Part shown: piece by piece, positions 9,836 to 17,987 of the stretch
How positions within the stretch are numbered: the first letter of the stretch is position 1
Layout: every line of letters starts with the position of its first letter
NCBI GenBank assembly: GCA_963699055.1
Contig: CAVOTA010000002.1
Span: 1,054,001-1,118,000 of the forward strand
Direction: 5' to 3'
Source of the DNA: Bog-756 sp963699055
GTDB lineage: Bacteria > Actinomycetota > Acidimicrobiia > Acidimicrobiales > RAAP-2
Length of the DNA: 64,000 nt
Program-made: the position numbers and the translations under genes
The notes under the pieces: model-generated
The model's input: only the letters and a program-made list of their open reading frames with translations
The model's database searches: none
Told to the model about the DNA's origin: nothing

Positions 9836-10326
9836 CGGGTCCGGGCACGGACCGGGGGTCGGACGGCGCCGCCGGTCCGGGTCGCACGGGGTCGTACGTC
9901 TACCGCGTCGAGGCGCGGAGCGAGGCACCCGTCGCCCAGGTGTGGCCACTCCTGGGCGAGGCCCGTCGGTGGCGCGACTGGTCGTTCCTCACCGCATCGG
10001 GGCTCGAACGCGACGGGTCACCCGACCCCGACGGGGTCGGTGCCGTCCGCCACTTCACCCGGTACGGGATGGGCTCGCGGGAGGAGGTCGTGGCCTGGGA
10101 CCCGCCGGGCCACCTCGCCTACCGGATCCTCAGCGGGTTCCCCGTCCGCGACTACCGGGCCGACATCACCCTGGAACCCGACGGTGCGGGCACCCGGATC
10201 GAGTGGGCCGGCTCCTACGAGCCGCGGTGGCCGGGGACGGGGCGGCTGCTGCAGGCGGTGGTCCCGAAGATGATGCAGCGGTTCGCCGACGATGTCGCCC
10301 GGTACGCCACCGACCACCGGACCTGA
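9832..10326 (+). CDS. SRPBCC-family protein
   Basis: A 164-residue second SRPBCC protein, not a close copy of the first. The fold starts after a Gly/Asp-rich leader of about 20 residues: YVYRVEARSEAPVAQVWPLLGEARRWRDWS. It continues through VRHFTRYGMGSREEVVAWDPPGHLAYRI and GTRIEWAGSYEPRWPGTGRL, and ends in the amphipathic helix KMMQRFADDVARYA. It is typical of proteins that bind lipids or remove toxic acyl or polyketide species, but no substrate can be assigned. It is translated from an ATG overlapping the preceding stop. Confidence 0.8.
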   Translation: MTGPGTDRGSDGAAGPGRTGSYVYRVEARSEAPVAQVWPLLGEARRWRDWSFLTASGLERDGSPDPDGVGAVRHFTRYGMGSREEVVAWDPPGHLAYRILSGFPVRDYRADITLEPDGAGTRIEWAGSYEPRWPGTGRLLQAVVPKMMQRFADDVARYATDHRT

Positions 10327-10341
10327 CCGACACCGGACGTC

Positions 10342-10363
10342 CGCCCGGAGGTCCGACCGGGCG
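10342..10363. terminator. putative stem-loop terminator
   Basis: CGCCCGG at 10342-10348 pairs with CCGGGCG at 10357-10363 around an 8-nt loop, just after the SRPBCC pair and before the convergent amidohydrolase. There is no T-run, as is common in high-GC actinobacteria. Confidence 0.4.
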
Positions 10364-10404
10364 TCATCGGGCGGGGTGCGGCCCGGACGGCCCCGGCCGG
10401 TGCC

Positions 10405-11790
10405 CTAACCCCCGACCGACGCCAGACGCGCCGCCCGCCGCTCGACCTCGTGACGGGCCCGGTCGACGTCGACGGTGAGCACGACGCCGTCGGCCACCAC
10501 CGGTGAGCCCCCGACCCAGACGTCGGTCACCTGCCGGCTCGAGCCCGACCACACCAGGTGCTCGACCAGCATGGCGTCGTCGAGCAGCGGTACGAACGCC
10601 GGGTGGTCGAGGGCGACCGCCACCATGTCGGCCAGGGCGCCGGGGGCGAGCACGCCGAGATCGGGCCGACCCAGTGCCTCACCGGCTCCCCGGGTGGCGA
10701 GGTCGAGTGCGACGGCCGCCGGCAGGGCGGCGGCGTCGCCGCCGCGGATGCGGGCCAGCATGGCGGCCAGGCGCACCTCCTCCCACAGGTCCAGGTCGTT
10801 GTTCGACGCCGGCCCGTCGGTCCCGAGCCCGACCCGTACGCCGGCGGCCAGCAGGTCGACCACCGGGGCGATGCCCGACGCCAGCTTGGCGTTCGACTGG
10901 GGGCAGTGGGCCACGGCCACGTCGGCGGCGGCGTAGGTGGCGATGTCCTCCTCCGAGAGCCAGATGCTGTGGGCGGCCAGGACCCGGCCGTCGAAGACCC
11001 CCGCATCGGCCAGGACCCGGGGCACCGAGCCGCCGTGCTCGGCGACGAAGGCGTCCCCCTCGTGGGCCGTCTCCGCCAGGTGCAGGTGGAAGAGTGCGCC
11101 CCGGTCACGGGCGGCGGCGGCGGTGTCGACCAGACCCGGCAGAGGGACCGTGTAGGCGGCGTGGGCGGCGAATCCGACCTCGAGCCGGCCGGCCTCCCCG
11201 TCGCGCCGGGCGTGGAAGTCGGCGAAGCGGTCCAGGCTGGAGGTCCACCACGCCCCTCCCGCCTCGGCCCCCGGCAGCTGGAGCACCCCGGGGGTGAGCA
11301 GGGCCCGGCTCCCGGCATGGAGGACGGCGTCGGCGTTGGCGTCCTCGTGGAAGTACATCTCACACGAGGTGGTCACACCGAAGGCCAGCAGCTCGGCGGC
11401 GGCCAGGGTCATGCCCCAGTAGACGTCCTCAGGCTCGAGGTGGGCCTCGCGTGGCCACAGGACCTCGTGCAGCCAGCGCAGGAGCGGCAGGTTCTCCCCC
11501 GTCCCCCGGAACAGGGTCATCGCCGAGTGGCAGTGGGTGTTCACGAAGCCGGGCAGGAGGGCACCCCGGACGGTGATCTCGGCCGTCGCCGGGTCTCCGG
11601 ACGCCCGCAGGTCCGAGGGCGTCCCGACCCGGGCCACCCGGTCCCCGGCCACCTCGACGGCGCCGGGTCGCAGGACGCCACCGTCGACGGTGCACGGGAC
11701 GACGGCGTCGGCCACGTAGCGCACCACGGGCGACCCGACCGGGGAGGCGGGCGAGGGATCCCGTTCCTGGATCGGTGGGGCGGACGGCAC
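10405..11790 (-). CDS. amidohydrolase, MTA/SAH deaminase-like
   Basis: A 461-residue metal-dependent hydrolase of the amidohydrolase superfamily, nearest in appearance to methylthioadenosine/S-adenosylhomocysteine deaminases and chlorohydrolase-type enzymes. Metal and catalytic motifs are in order: PGFVNTHCHSAMTLFRG (HxH), FHLHLAET, VLAAHSIWLSEEDI, VAHCPQSNAKLASGIAPV, and GLGTDGPASNNDLDLWEE (the catalytic Asp). The composite beta-sandwich is split between the N- and C-termini as usual. The GTG at 11790 is an uncertain start, and the first 25 residues may not be translated. Other aminohydrolase substrates, such as guanine analogues, cannot be excluded. Confidence 0.82.
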   Translation of the reverse strand: MPSAPPIQERDPSPASPVGSPVVRYVADAVVPCTVDGGVLRPGAVEVAGDRVARVGTPSDLRASGDPATAEITVRGALLPGFVNTHCHSAMTLFRGTGENLPLLRWLHEVLWPREAHLEPEDVYWGMTLAAAELLAFGVTTSCEMYFHEDANADAVLHAGSRALLTPGVLQLPGAEAGGAWWTSSLDRFADFHARRDGEAGRLEVGFAAHAAYTVPLPGLVDTAAAARDRGALFHLHLAETAHEGDAFVAEHGGSVPRVLADAGVFDGRVLAAHSIWLSEEDIATYAAADVAVAHCPQSNAKLASGIAPVVDLLAAGVRVGLGTDGPASNNDLDLWEEVRLAAMLARIRGGDAAALPAAVALDLATRGAGEALGRPDLGVLAPGALADMVAVALDHPAFVPLLDDAMLVEHLVWSGSSRQVTDVWVGGSPVVADGVVLTVDVDRARHEVERRAARLASVGG

Positions 11791-11966
11791 ACGGTCACCC
11801 TACGGTGCCCGACCGGGGGCCCGCAGGACCTCCCGGCCCCCGGAGGAGGGGCCACCGGTCCGGGAGGCGGGGGCTGTCCCACAGGGAGCCGAACCGCTGG
11901 TCGAGGGCACCATGCGTGGCATTTCGGCCGGATGGGTAGCAGGATGACCACCGAGAGTCGCATCGG

Positions 11967-11995
11967 TTGTGATGCCTCGCCATTTCCTTTATGTT
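11967..11995 (+). promoter_or_regulatory. putative sigma-70-type promoter
   Basis: TTGTGA (11967-11972), a 17-nt spacer, and TATGTT (11990-11995) lie in an AT-richer patch between the amidohydrolase and the surface-protein gene at 12204. A transcript from here would start near 12002 with a leader of about 200 nt, opening with a small hairpin (TCACC 12003-12007 with GGTGA 12016-12020). Only inspection supports this. Confidence 0.35.
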
Positions 11996-12203
11996 GCACC
12001 TGTCACCACAAGAGAGGTGATCCAGAGGGGCAGCACAGGTTTCGGTACGGGCCGTGACGGACGTGCACTGTGCCGAGCGGGCCTCACTCTGGTGGGCAGA
12101 GAGCGCAGGAGGGCGGGACCATGATCAGGTCCTCGCAGTTGGAGAGGGCGTCGGTGGCTGCCCGCACCGGCCGCGCCCTGACCGCCCCCCACGGAGCTCC
12201 CGC

Positions 12204-13196
12204 ATGACCAACGCCATGAAGCGCAACCCCCGCGGGGGCAACGGTCCCCGCGTCATGCTCTACGTCCTCGGCGTCATCGTCGCCCTGATGGCGGCGCTGC
12301 TGGTCAAGACGACCGCCATCGACAACTCCGGCCTCTCGAAGTCCGCCAGCCTGGCGAGCTACAACCCCCTGACGGTCGCCCCCATCGCCAACCAGTCGTC
12401 CGACACCGGCGTGCCGGTCCCGCCGATCTCACCGACGGCGACCGACTCGCAGACCTCGCCCTTCCCCGTGATCACCTGGTCGGCCTCCGGACTGCCGCCG
12501 GGCATCACCATCGCCCGCTCCTCGGGCCTGATCTCCGGCACGCCCACGCTGGCCGGCACCTACCAGGTGACCGTGACCGCCCGGGACAACGCCCACCCGC
12601 CGACCTTCGGCTATGCGTCGTTCAACTGGTACGTCGGCAACATGGCGCCGATCATCTCCAAGATCGTCCCCGTGGTCAGCCAAGGGGTCGGCGGCATCCG
12701 CGTGGTGATCACCGGGAGGAACTTCACCGACGCCTCGGCGGTCGACTTCGGCGGGATCAACTCGGGCAGCCTGACCGTCAACCGGGTCGGCACCCGGATC
12801 GTGACCTTCGCCCCGGCCGATACGGCGGGCACCGTCGACGTGACCGTCACCGCACTCGGCGGCACCAGCGCCGCGGTCCCGACCGACGAGTTCACCTACC
12901 TGTCCCCCCAGATCACGGTCGTCTCGAACGTGACCGGCACCACCACGGGCGGCACCCGGGTCCGCATCAGCGGTTCCGGACTCTCCGGGGCCACCTCGGT
13001 GCTCTTCGGCGGCGTGGCGAGTCCGGACTTCCGGGTGCGTCACAACGGCACCCTCCTCACGGCGGTCGCCCCTCCGGACTCCACCGGCACCGTGTCCATC
13101 GTGGTCACCACGCCGGGCGGGACCGTGTCGACCTCCGGCCGCTACGACTTCACCTACGTGGTGACCCAGCCGGCCAACTCCCACAAGAAGAAGTAG
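12204..13196 (+). CDS. membrane-anchored or secreted protein with Ig-like and IPT/TIG domains
   Basis: A 330-residue protein. One N-terminal hydrophobic segment (residues about 14-32, VMLYVLGVIVALMAALLV) follows a basic start and acts as signal or anchor. Residues about 55-145 form one He_PIG-type Ig-like unit ending TYQVTVTARDNAH. Two IPT/TIG domains follow, beginning IISKIVPVVSQGVGGIRVVI and ITVVSNVTGTTTGGTRVRI. The C-terminus is polar and basic (SHKKK). ATG 12204 is preceded by GGAG. It is the smallest of four surface proteins in this region and shares their module types. No enzymatic motif is seen; adhesion or wall structure is the likely role. Confidence 0.75.
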   Translation: MTNAMKRNPRGGNGPRVMLYVLGVIVALMAALLVKTTAIDNSGLSKSASLASYNPLTVAPIANQSSDTGVPVPPISPTATDSQTSPFPVITWSASGLPPGITIARSSGLISGTPTLAGTYQVTVTARDNAHPPTFGYASFNWYVGNMAPIISKIVPVVSQGVGGIRVVITGRNFTDASAVDFGGINSGSLTVNRVGTRIVTFAPADTAGTVDVTVTALGGTSAAVPTDEFTYLSPQITVVSNVTGTTTGGTRVRISGSGLSGATSVLFGGVASPDFRVRHNGTLLTAVAPPDSTGTVSIVVTTPGGTVSTSGRYDFTYVVTQPANSHKKK

Positions 13197-13229
13197 CGCC
13201 CACGGGCGTGACGCCCGGTCACCACTCCT

Positions 13230-13259
13230 GACGCCCGACCGGTCCGCCGGCCGGGCGTC
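13230..13259 (+). terminator. putative terminator hairpin after the 12204 gene
   Basis: GACGCCCG (13230-13237) pairs with CGGGCGTC (13252-13259), with a smaller GGGCG/CGCCC hairpin just before it at 13204-13216. There is no T-run. The position, 35 nt after the stop, fits a terminator. Confidence 0.5.
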
Positions 13260-13288
13260 GTGCCGTACGGACCGTTCGGGGCGCACCC

Positions 13289-13357
13289 ACTTCCTGCGGC
13301 GCAGGCCGAACAGCGCCCACCCGCGGCACCTACTTCCTGCGGCGCAGGCCGAACAGC
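13289..13357. repeat. 26-bp direct repeat, two copies 43 bp apart
   Basis: An identical 26-bp segment lies at 13289-13314 and 13332-13357. Each copy contains the near-palindrome CCTGCGGCGCAGG, so each can fold into a short hairpin. It sits in the noncoding gap between the surface protein and the gene at 13486. Function unknown. Confidence 0.7.
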
Positions 13358-13485
13358 CCCCACCGGCGGCACGCCCCTCAGTCGGTCGGCCAGGGAGCCG
13401 GTCGCGGCCGGTGCGGGCGGAACCGTCGGCCCGGCCGGTACAGCCGAGGTGCCGCACGGGGACCAGCACCGATAGCGTCTGACGC

Positions 13486-13890
13486 ATGACCACGGGGTCC
13501 ATCGATCCGATCGAGTGGAGTCGCCTGCTCAGCTGGTACGTCAGCGCCTCGGATCTGCTCGAGGACCTGGACGCATGCCGGATCCTCGCGCATTCCATGC
13601 TGGAGGGCTCCACCACCGCCAACGCCGCCATGGCCGGCACCCTGGACGAACTGACCAGCCGGGCCGAGCTGTGGCTCGTCTCCCACCCCTGCCCCGAGCC
13701 CTGGAACGGTGACCACCTGGCCGCCATCGTCTTCGGCTACATGACGTTCGGCTCGATCATGGAAGAGGCGGATTGGGACCGTGACGAGGCCGACCGGGTC
13801 ACGCTGAAGACACTGGTGGCCGAAGGCGACCTGTTGGTCGACGAGGTGAGGGAGCTTGTCGTCCGGCTGAACCGCGTCCTCGACCTCTGA
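13486..13890 (+). CDS. hypothetical protein
   Basis: A 134-residue soluble, acidic, helix-rich protein I do not recognise. It has two Trp-containing helices near the N-terminus (IEWSRLLSWYVSASDLLEDL) and a C-terminal helix rich in Leu, Val and Glu (EGDLLVDEVRELVVRLNRVLDL). No signal peptide, cysteine pair or catalytic motif is seen. Codon usage with strong G/C third positions supports coding. The gene is isolated between two surface-protein genes. Confidence 0.6.
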   Translation: MTTGSIDPIEWSRLLSWYVSASDLLEDLDACRILAHSMLEGSTTANAAMAGTLDELTSRAELWLVSHPCPEPWNGDHLAAIVFGYMTFGSIMEEADWDRDEADRVTLKTLVAEGDLLVDEVRELVVRLNRVLDL

Positions 13891-14135
13891 AGGGATCCGA
13901 CCGTCGGCCGCCACCGAGGGGGGCAAGGGTCCGGATTAGACGTGCCGGACACGGAGCACCCCGTCGGCAGTGGAGGCAGGCTGGGAGGCGGCGGTCGGCG
14001 GGTGAACGGACCGGGATGGTTGACGGCCGGAGCCGACGGCTGCGGGGTGACGGGCCGGCCGCCGTCGCGGACGCCCGTCATCTACCGACCGAGTCCGCCG
14101 GGCGGGACGGACCCCGGGGCCGCGGTCCGGGGTGT

Positions 14136-14174
14136 CCCGCCGGACGGTCACCCCTTCGGGGGCCGTCCGGCGGG
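14136..14174 (-). terminator. strong stem-loop terminator after the 14185-17784 gene
   Basis: CCCGCCGGACGG (14136-14147) pairs perfectly with CCGTCCGGCGGG (14163-14174), and the loop itself contains CCCC/GGGG. It lies 11 nt beyond the stop of the leftward surface-protein gene. A 12-bp perfect GC stem is the clearest terminator in the window, though without a T-run. Confidence 0.65.
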
Positions 14175-14184
14175 ATCCGGGAAC

Positions 14185-17100
14185 CTACGGTGCGATGGTG
14201 ATCGACAGCACGGCGGTGGCGCTGTCCTGGTGGTGCAGGGGGGCCGGGCCCTTCTTGTCCAGCACCTGGACAGTGAAGGTATAGGTGCCGGCGAAGGACG
14301 CCTTGCCCGAGATGGTCCCCTTGGACTTGGAGAGCTTGAGCCCCGGAGGGAGGCTGCCCCCGACCACCGACCACGAGTACGGCGGGTTCCCCCACGTCGC
14401 CGTCAACGTCGCCGCATACTTCACCTTGTGGGTGGACGAATAGACGGAGCCCGCCGGCAGCGAGGTCGTCGTGATGGACAGCGGCGGCACGGGAAGGACG
14501 GTCAGCGTGGCCGCCGTGGTGTCCACCGAGCCCACCACGTTGGTGAACACGGCGCGCACCTGCTCGCCGTTCTGGGAGAGCGACGGCGTCACCGTGTAGG
14601 TGGTGCCCGTCGCGCCCGACACCGCGGTGAACGTCGTCCCGCCGTCGGTGGACTCCTGCCACTGCACCGTCGGCGCCGGGGTGCCCGTGGCCGAGGCGGT
14701 GAACGTGGCGGGGTGTCCGGTGATGACCGAGGCGTTGGCCGGGTCCGTCCCCACCACGGGCAGCGTGTCCAGGGTGAGGGTGGCCGCGGTCGACGTCGCC
14801 GAGCCCACCGAGTTGGTGAACACGGCCTGGTACTCGTCACCGGACTCGCCCGGGGAGGTGGTCAGGTCCAGGGTGTCCGAATTCGCCCCCGGGACGTCGG
14901 CGAAGGTGGTGCCACCGTCGGTCGACACCTGCCACTGCACCGTCGGCGCCGGGTTGCCCGAAGCGGCGGCCGTGAAGGTGGCCGTCTGGCCCACGTCGAC
15001 GAGGACGTCGGTGGGGTCGGTGGTGACGGTCGGCGACGTGTCCACCGACAGGGTGGCCGACGACGTCGTGGCCGAGCCGATCGAATTGGTGAAGACCGCC
15101 TCGTACTGGTTGCCGTCATCGCCGGCTACGGCGGCCACATCGAGCGTGGTGCTGTTGGCGCCCACGATCGGCGTGAACGTGGTGCCGCCGTCAGTCGACA
15201 CCTCCCACTGGACCTCGGGGACCGGGTTGCCGCTGCCCGCAGCGGTGAAGGTCGCCGTCTGGCCGGCATCGACCGTGGTCGCCACCGGGGACGCGGTCAC
15301 CGCGGGAGTGGTCCCCACGAAGCCGTAGAAGGTGAGCGACACCGAGCCGCCGGCCGAGCTGGTGGCGAATGTCGGGGACGACCCGTTCAGCGACCAGGAC
15401 GAGCCGGCACCGCCGCCTCCGCCCGCACCGCAGTCCACGCCGGCCGTGGCCGTGCTCCCCAGACCCCCGACGTAGCCGCCACCGCCGCCCCCGTTGCCGG
15501 CGGAGTCGCCGAGGGACACGGTGTCGGATCCGGGTCCGCCCGGGGTTCCGCTCGGGCTGCCCGACGAGTCGTTCACCCCGCCGGCACCACCGACGTCACC
15601 GCTGGTGGCACCCATGCCACCACCCGTACCGCTGGGACCGGCACCGGTGCCGTCGAGCGACGGCGACGACGAGCCGCCGCCACCGGTTCCGCCGGTGCCC
15701 CCGCCCGATCCGGCACACATCGACTCACCGCCGCCGCCGCCGCCGGCGGCCACGGCGATCGGGGTGGTCCCGACCTGGCACGACGACCCGACGCACACGG
15801 CGCTCGAGCCGCCGCCGCCGCCGCCACTGCCGTCCGCCCCGCCGGTCCCGAGGCAGGCCGACTCCACGTCGATCCCGGCGCAGTAGTAGCCGTTGCCGCC
15901 CGAGCCGCCGTTCGAGTACCCGACGCCGCCGGCGCCGCCCGTGCTCACGACCCCCGAACCGTGGGGTGCGGTGGCGCCGGTGCAGCCGGCGACCGCGGTG
16001 ACCTGGGACCCGCCGGACACCGCGTAGGCGCCGTTCAGGGTGGAGCCCGGACCGCCGGAGCCGCCCGAGTCACTGCTGGCGGCACCACCTCCGCCGCCGC
16101 CCGCCCCGCCGACCAGTTTGGCCACGACCTCGGAGGCGCCTGCCGGAACGTTGGCGGTGGACGGAAGTCCGCAGTTCTGGGTGTCCGTCCAGCTCGACAG
16201 TTTGGTCAGCACCTGCGGTCCGAACGAGAACTGGTCGGCCGGGACCGGTGCGCTGATGCCCGACGGCGTGGACACGGTCACGTCGACGGTCCCCGACCCC
16301 GCCGGCGAGGTCGCCGTGACCGCGGTCGCCCCGTCAGCGGTGATCGTGCCGGGCACGCCGCCGAAGTCGACCGCCGTGGCACCGTCGAGGTTCGTCCCGG
16401 TCACGGTCACGCTGGTCCCACCGGACGTCGGTCCGGTCGCCGGGGACACCGCGGTGACCACCGGCGGCGGCACCACGGTCGTGTAGGCGAACTGGTCGGC
16501 CGGGGACGTCGCCGACGTCCCGTCCGGGCCGGTCACGGTCACGTCCACCGTCCCCGTGCCCGCCGGCGCCACCGCGGTGATCGACGTCGGGGACGTCACC
16601 GTGAACGAGGTCGCCGGCGTCGAGCCGAAGTCGACCGCCGTGGCACCGGTGAAGTCGCTGCCGGTGACGGTGACGGCGGTGCCCCCGGCCGGCGGACCGG
16701 TGGCCGGGGCGACCCCGGTCACCGTGACCGTGTTGGCGGCGGTCGAGGTGATGGTGGTGGTGGCCAGGGGCGAAGGCGCCTGGTAGGTCGGGTTGTCACC
16801 CGAGGCGCAGGCGGAGCAGGACGGGTACCCGTCGAAGGTCAGGGTGCCGACGATCTGCACCGACGTCACCAGGACGAACTCCGTGAACTCGATGGGCGCC
16901 ACCGTGCCCACCGCCCCGCTGGCCGTGAACTGTGCCGTCACCGTCGGGAGGGTCACGTTGTCCCCTCCGGCGATGCTCGTACTCGGGTTCAGGTAGGTCT
17001 CGATGTACGGGTAGACGGTCTTGTAGTTGCCGGTGTCGATCTGTGCGGTGCAGGCGTCCGCCACGGGTGCCGTGCAGTAGGTGGCGGCGAAGTGGCCGGA

Positions 17101-17784
17101 CGTGGTGGCGTCGCCGCCGGTCACCTGGATCGTGCCGGGGACGTAGGTGAGTCCCTTCGGCACCGGCAGCACGATGGAGAACTGGGACGCGCTGTTGACC
17201 GTCACGCCGCTGTCCGACGAGGGCACGCTGGTGGCGACCGGAGCGATCGACGCCGTGACGGTCGAGCCCTGGAGCGCCGTCGACGGGATGCTCACCGCCG
17301 TCTCCACGTCCTGGATCACCCCGGCCAGGTTCCCGACATCGGCCCCCAGGTACTCGCCCACCGAGGGTGCGTAGGTGAGCGTGGCCGTGGTGCAGTTGCC
17401 CGCACTCGGATAGGTGTCACCGGGCGCGCAGTAGGCGAAGGTCAGCACCTGGGTCCCCGTGGTGCCGGACGCCGGTGTGTAGGTCACGATCCCGTTGGTG
17501 GCACCGGCACTCACCGTCGCCGTGCCGCTGGCGGGCGCCGTCACGATGGTGAGGGATGCGGTGTTGACCGAGGCCGCCCCGCCGGTCACCAGGGTGAGGG
17601 CGTCGAACTGGTTGGGTGGTGCGGTGGACCCCGGGGTGTACCCGGCGTAGCCGTCGGCGATGACCGGGGCGGCCGAGGCCGGTCCGGCGGTGACGACGGC
17701 GAGGCCGGCCACGCCGGCCATCCCCGCCACGACGGCGACGGCGCCTCGCGCCAACGACCCTGACCATGCTCGCATCGATCCCAT
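14185..17784 (-). CDS. large secreted surface protein: IPT/TIG, glycine-rich and Ig-like domains
   Basis: A 1199-residue exported protein. The signal peptide, residues about 1-38, ends VVTAGPASAAP. A unique beta-rich N-terminal region to about residue 340 includes a short Cys cluster (SCSACASG). Two IPT/TIG domains follow (TGVAPATGPPAGGTAVTVTG, TAVSPATGPTSGGTSVTVTG), then a Gly-rich region of about 240 residues with scattered Cys. Three Ig-like domains follow, each with WQ/WE and STDGGTTF, and a final He_PIG-type unit ends KGTISGKASFAGTYTFTVQV. ATG 17784 has GGGGGAGG upstream. Longer in-frame starts lack a ribosome site. The likely role is cell-wall adhesion or matrix; no LPXTG motif or membrane tail is seen, so retention is unexplained. 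Confidence 0.8.
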   Translation of the reverse strand: MGSMRAWSGSLARGAVAVVAGMAGVAGLAVVTAGPASAAPVIADGYAGYTPGSTAPPNQFDALTLVTGGAASVNTASLTIVTAPASGTATVSAGATNGIVTYTPASGTTGTQVLTFAYCAPGDTYPSAGNCTTATLTYAPSVGEYLGADVGNLAGVIQDVETAVSIPSTALQGSTVTASIAPVATSVPSSDSGVTVNSASQFSIVLPVPKGLTYVPGTIQVTGGDATTSGHFAATYCTAPVADACTAQIDTGNYKTVYPYIETYLNPSTSIAGGDNVTLPTVTAQFTASGAVGTVAPIEFTEFVLVTSVQIVGTLTFDGYPSCSACASGDNPTYQAPSPLATTTITSTAANTVTVTGVAPATGPPAGGTAVTVTGSDFTGATAVDFGSTPATSFTVTSPTSITAVAPAGTGTVDVTVTGPDGTSATSPADQFAYTTVVPPPVVTAVSPATGPTSGGTSVTVTGTNLDGATAVDFGGVPGTITADGATAVTATSPAGSGTVDVTVSTPSGISAPVPADQFSFGPQVLTKLSSWTDTQNCGLPSTANVPAGASEVVAKLVGGAGGGGGGAASSDSGGSGGPGSTLNGAYAVSGGSQVTAVAGCTGATAPHGSGVVSTGGAGGVGYSNGGSGGNGYYCAGIDVESACLGTGGADGSGGGGGGSSAVCVGSSCQVGTTPIAVAAGGGGGGESMCAGSGGGTGGTGGGGSSSPSLDGTGAGPSGTGGGMGATSGDVGGAGGVNDSSGSPSGTPGGPGSDTVSLGDSAGNGGGGGGYVGGLGSTATAGVDCGAGGGGGAGSSWSLNGSSPTFATSSAGGSVSLTFYGFVGTTPAVTASPVATTVDAGQTATFTAAGSGNPVPEVQWEVSTDGGTTFTPIVGANSTTLDVAAVAGDDGNQYEAVFTNSIGSATTSSATLSVDTSPTVTTDPTDVLVDVGQTATFTAAASGNPAPTVQWQVSTDGGTTFADVPGANSDTLDLTTSPGESGDEYQAVFTNSVGSATSTAATLTLDTLPVVGTDPANASVITGHPATFTASATGTPAPTVQWQESTDGGTTFTAVSGATGTTYTVTPSLSQNGEQVRAVFTNVVGSVDTTAATLTVLPVPPLSITTTSLPAGSVYSSTHKVKYAATLTATWGNPPYSWSVVGGSLPPGLKLSKSKGTISGKASFAGTYTFTVQVLDKKGPAPLHHQDSATAVLSITIAP

Positions 17785-17864
17785 CGGGTCGACACCTCCC
17801 CCTGTCAGCCGCAGGCGATGTCCCCCCCGGGGGCCCCTGCCGGTCGCGCCCTGCGACGTACAGC

Positions 17865-17893
17865 AAGGTACGACAACACGGGTTGCTTGGCAA
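17865..17893 (-). promoter_or_regulatory. putative promoter of the leftward surface-protein gene
   Basis: Read leftward: TTGCCA (17893-17888), exactly 17 nt, then TACCTT (17870-17865). This gives a transcript start near 17858 and a leader of about 74 nt to ATG 17784. The -35 element overlaps the palindrome GTTGCTTGGCAAC (17883-17895), which could be an operator. Confidence 0.45.
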
Positions 17894-17973
17894 CTGATTC
17901 CGTTGTAGGTGAGGTGCCCCGGACGACGGCGTCCCACCAGGTCACTCCGAGGGCAGAGCCGGTCCCACCTGGA

Positions 17974-17987
17974 TAAAGAAGTCTTTA
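17974..17987. promoter_or_regulatory. palindrome TAAAGAAGTCTTTA in the divergent intergenic region
   Basis: A 6-2-6 inverted repeat, AT-rich in a very GC-rich gap of 432 bp between the two divergent surface-protein genes (17785-18216). The same gap also holds GTGGT-CAG-ACCAC at 18056-18068. It may be a binding site for a shared regulator. No gene is seen in the gap. Confidence 0.35.

Noticed and set aside
13942..17763. Very long open frame (over 1200 codons) on the plus strand opposite the surface-protein gene
   Set aside because: The product is Arg/Gly/His-rich without domains and is antisense to a protein with a clear signal peptide, Ig-like and IPT domains. High GC keeps antisense frames open.
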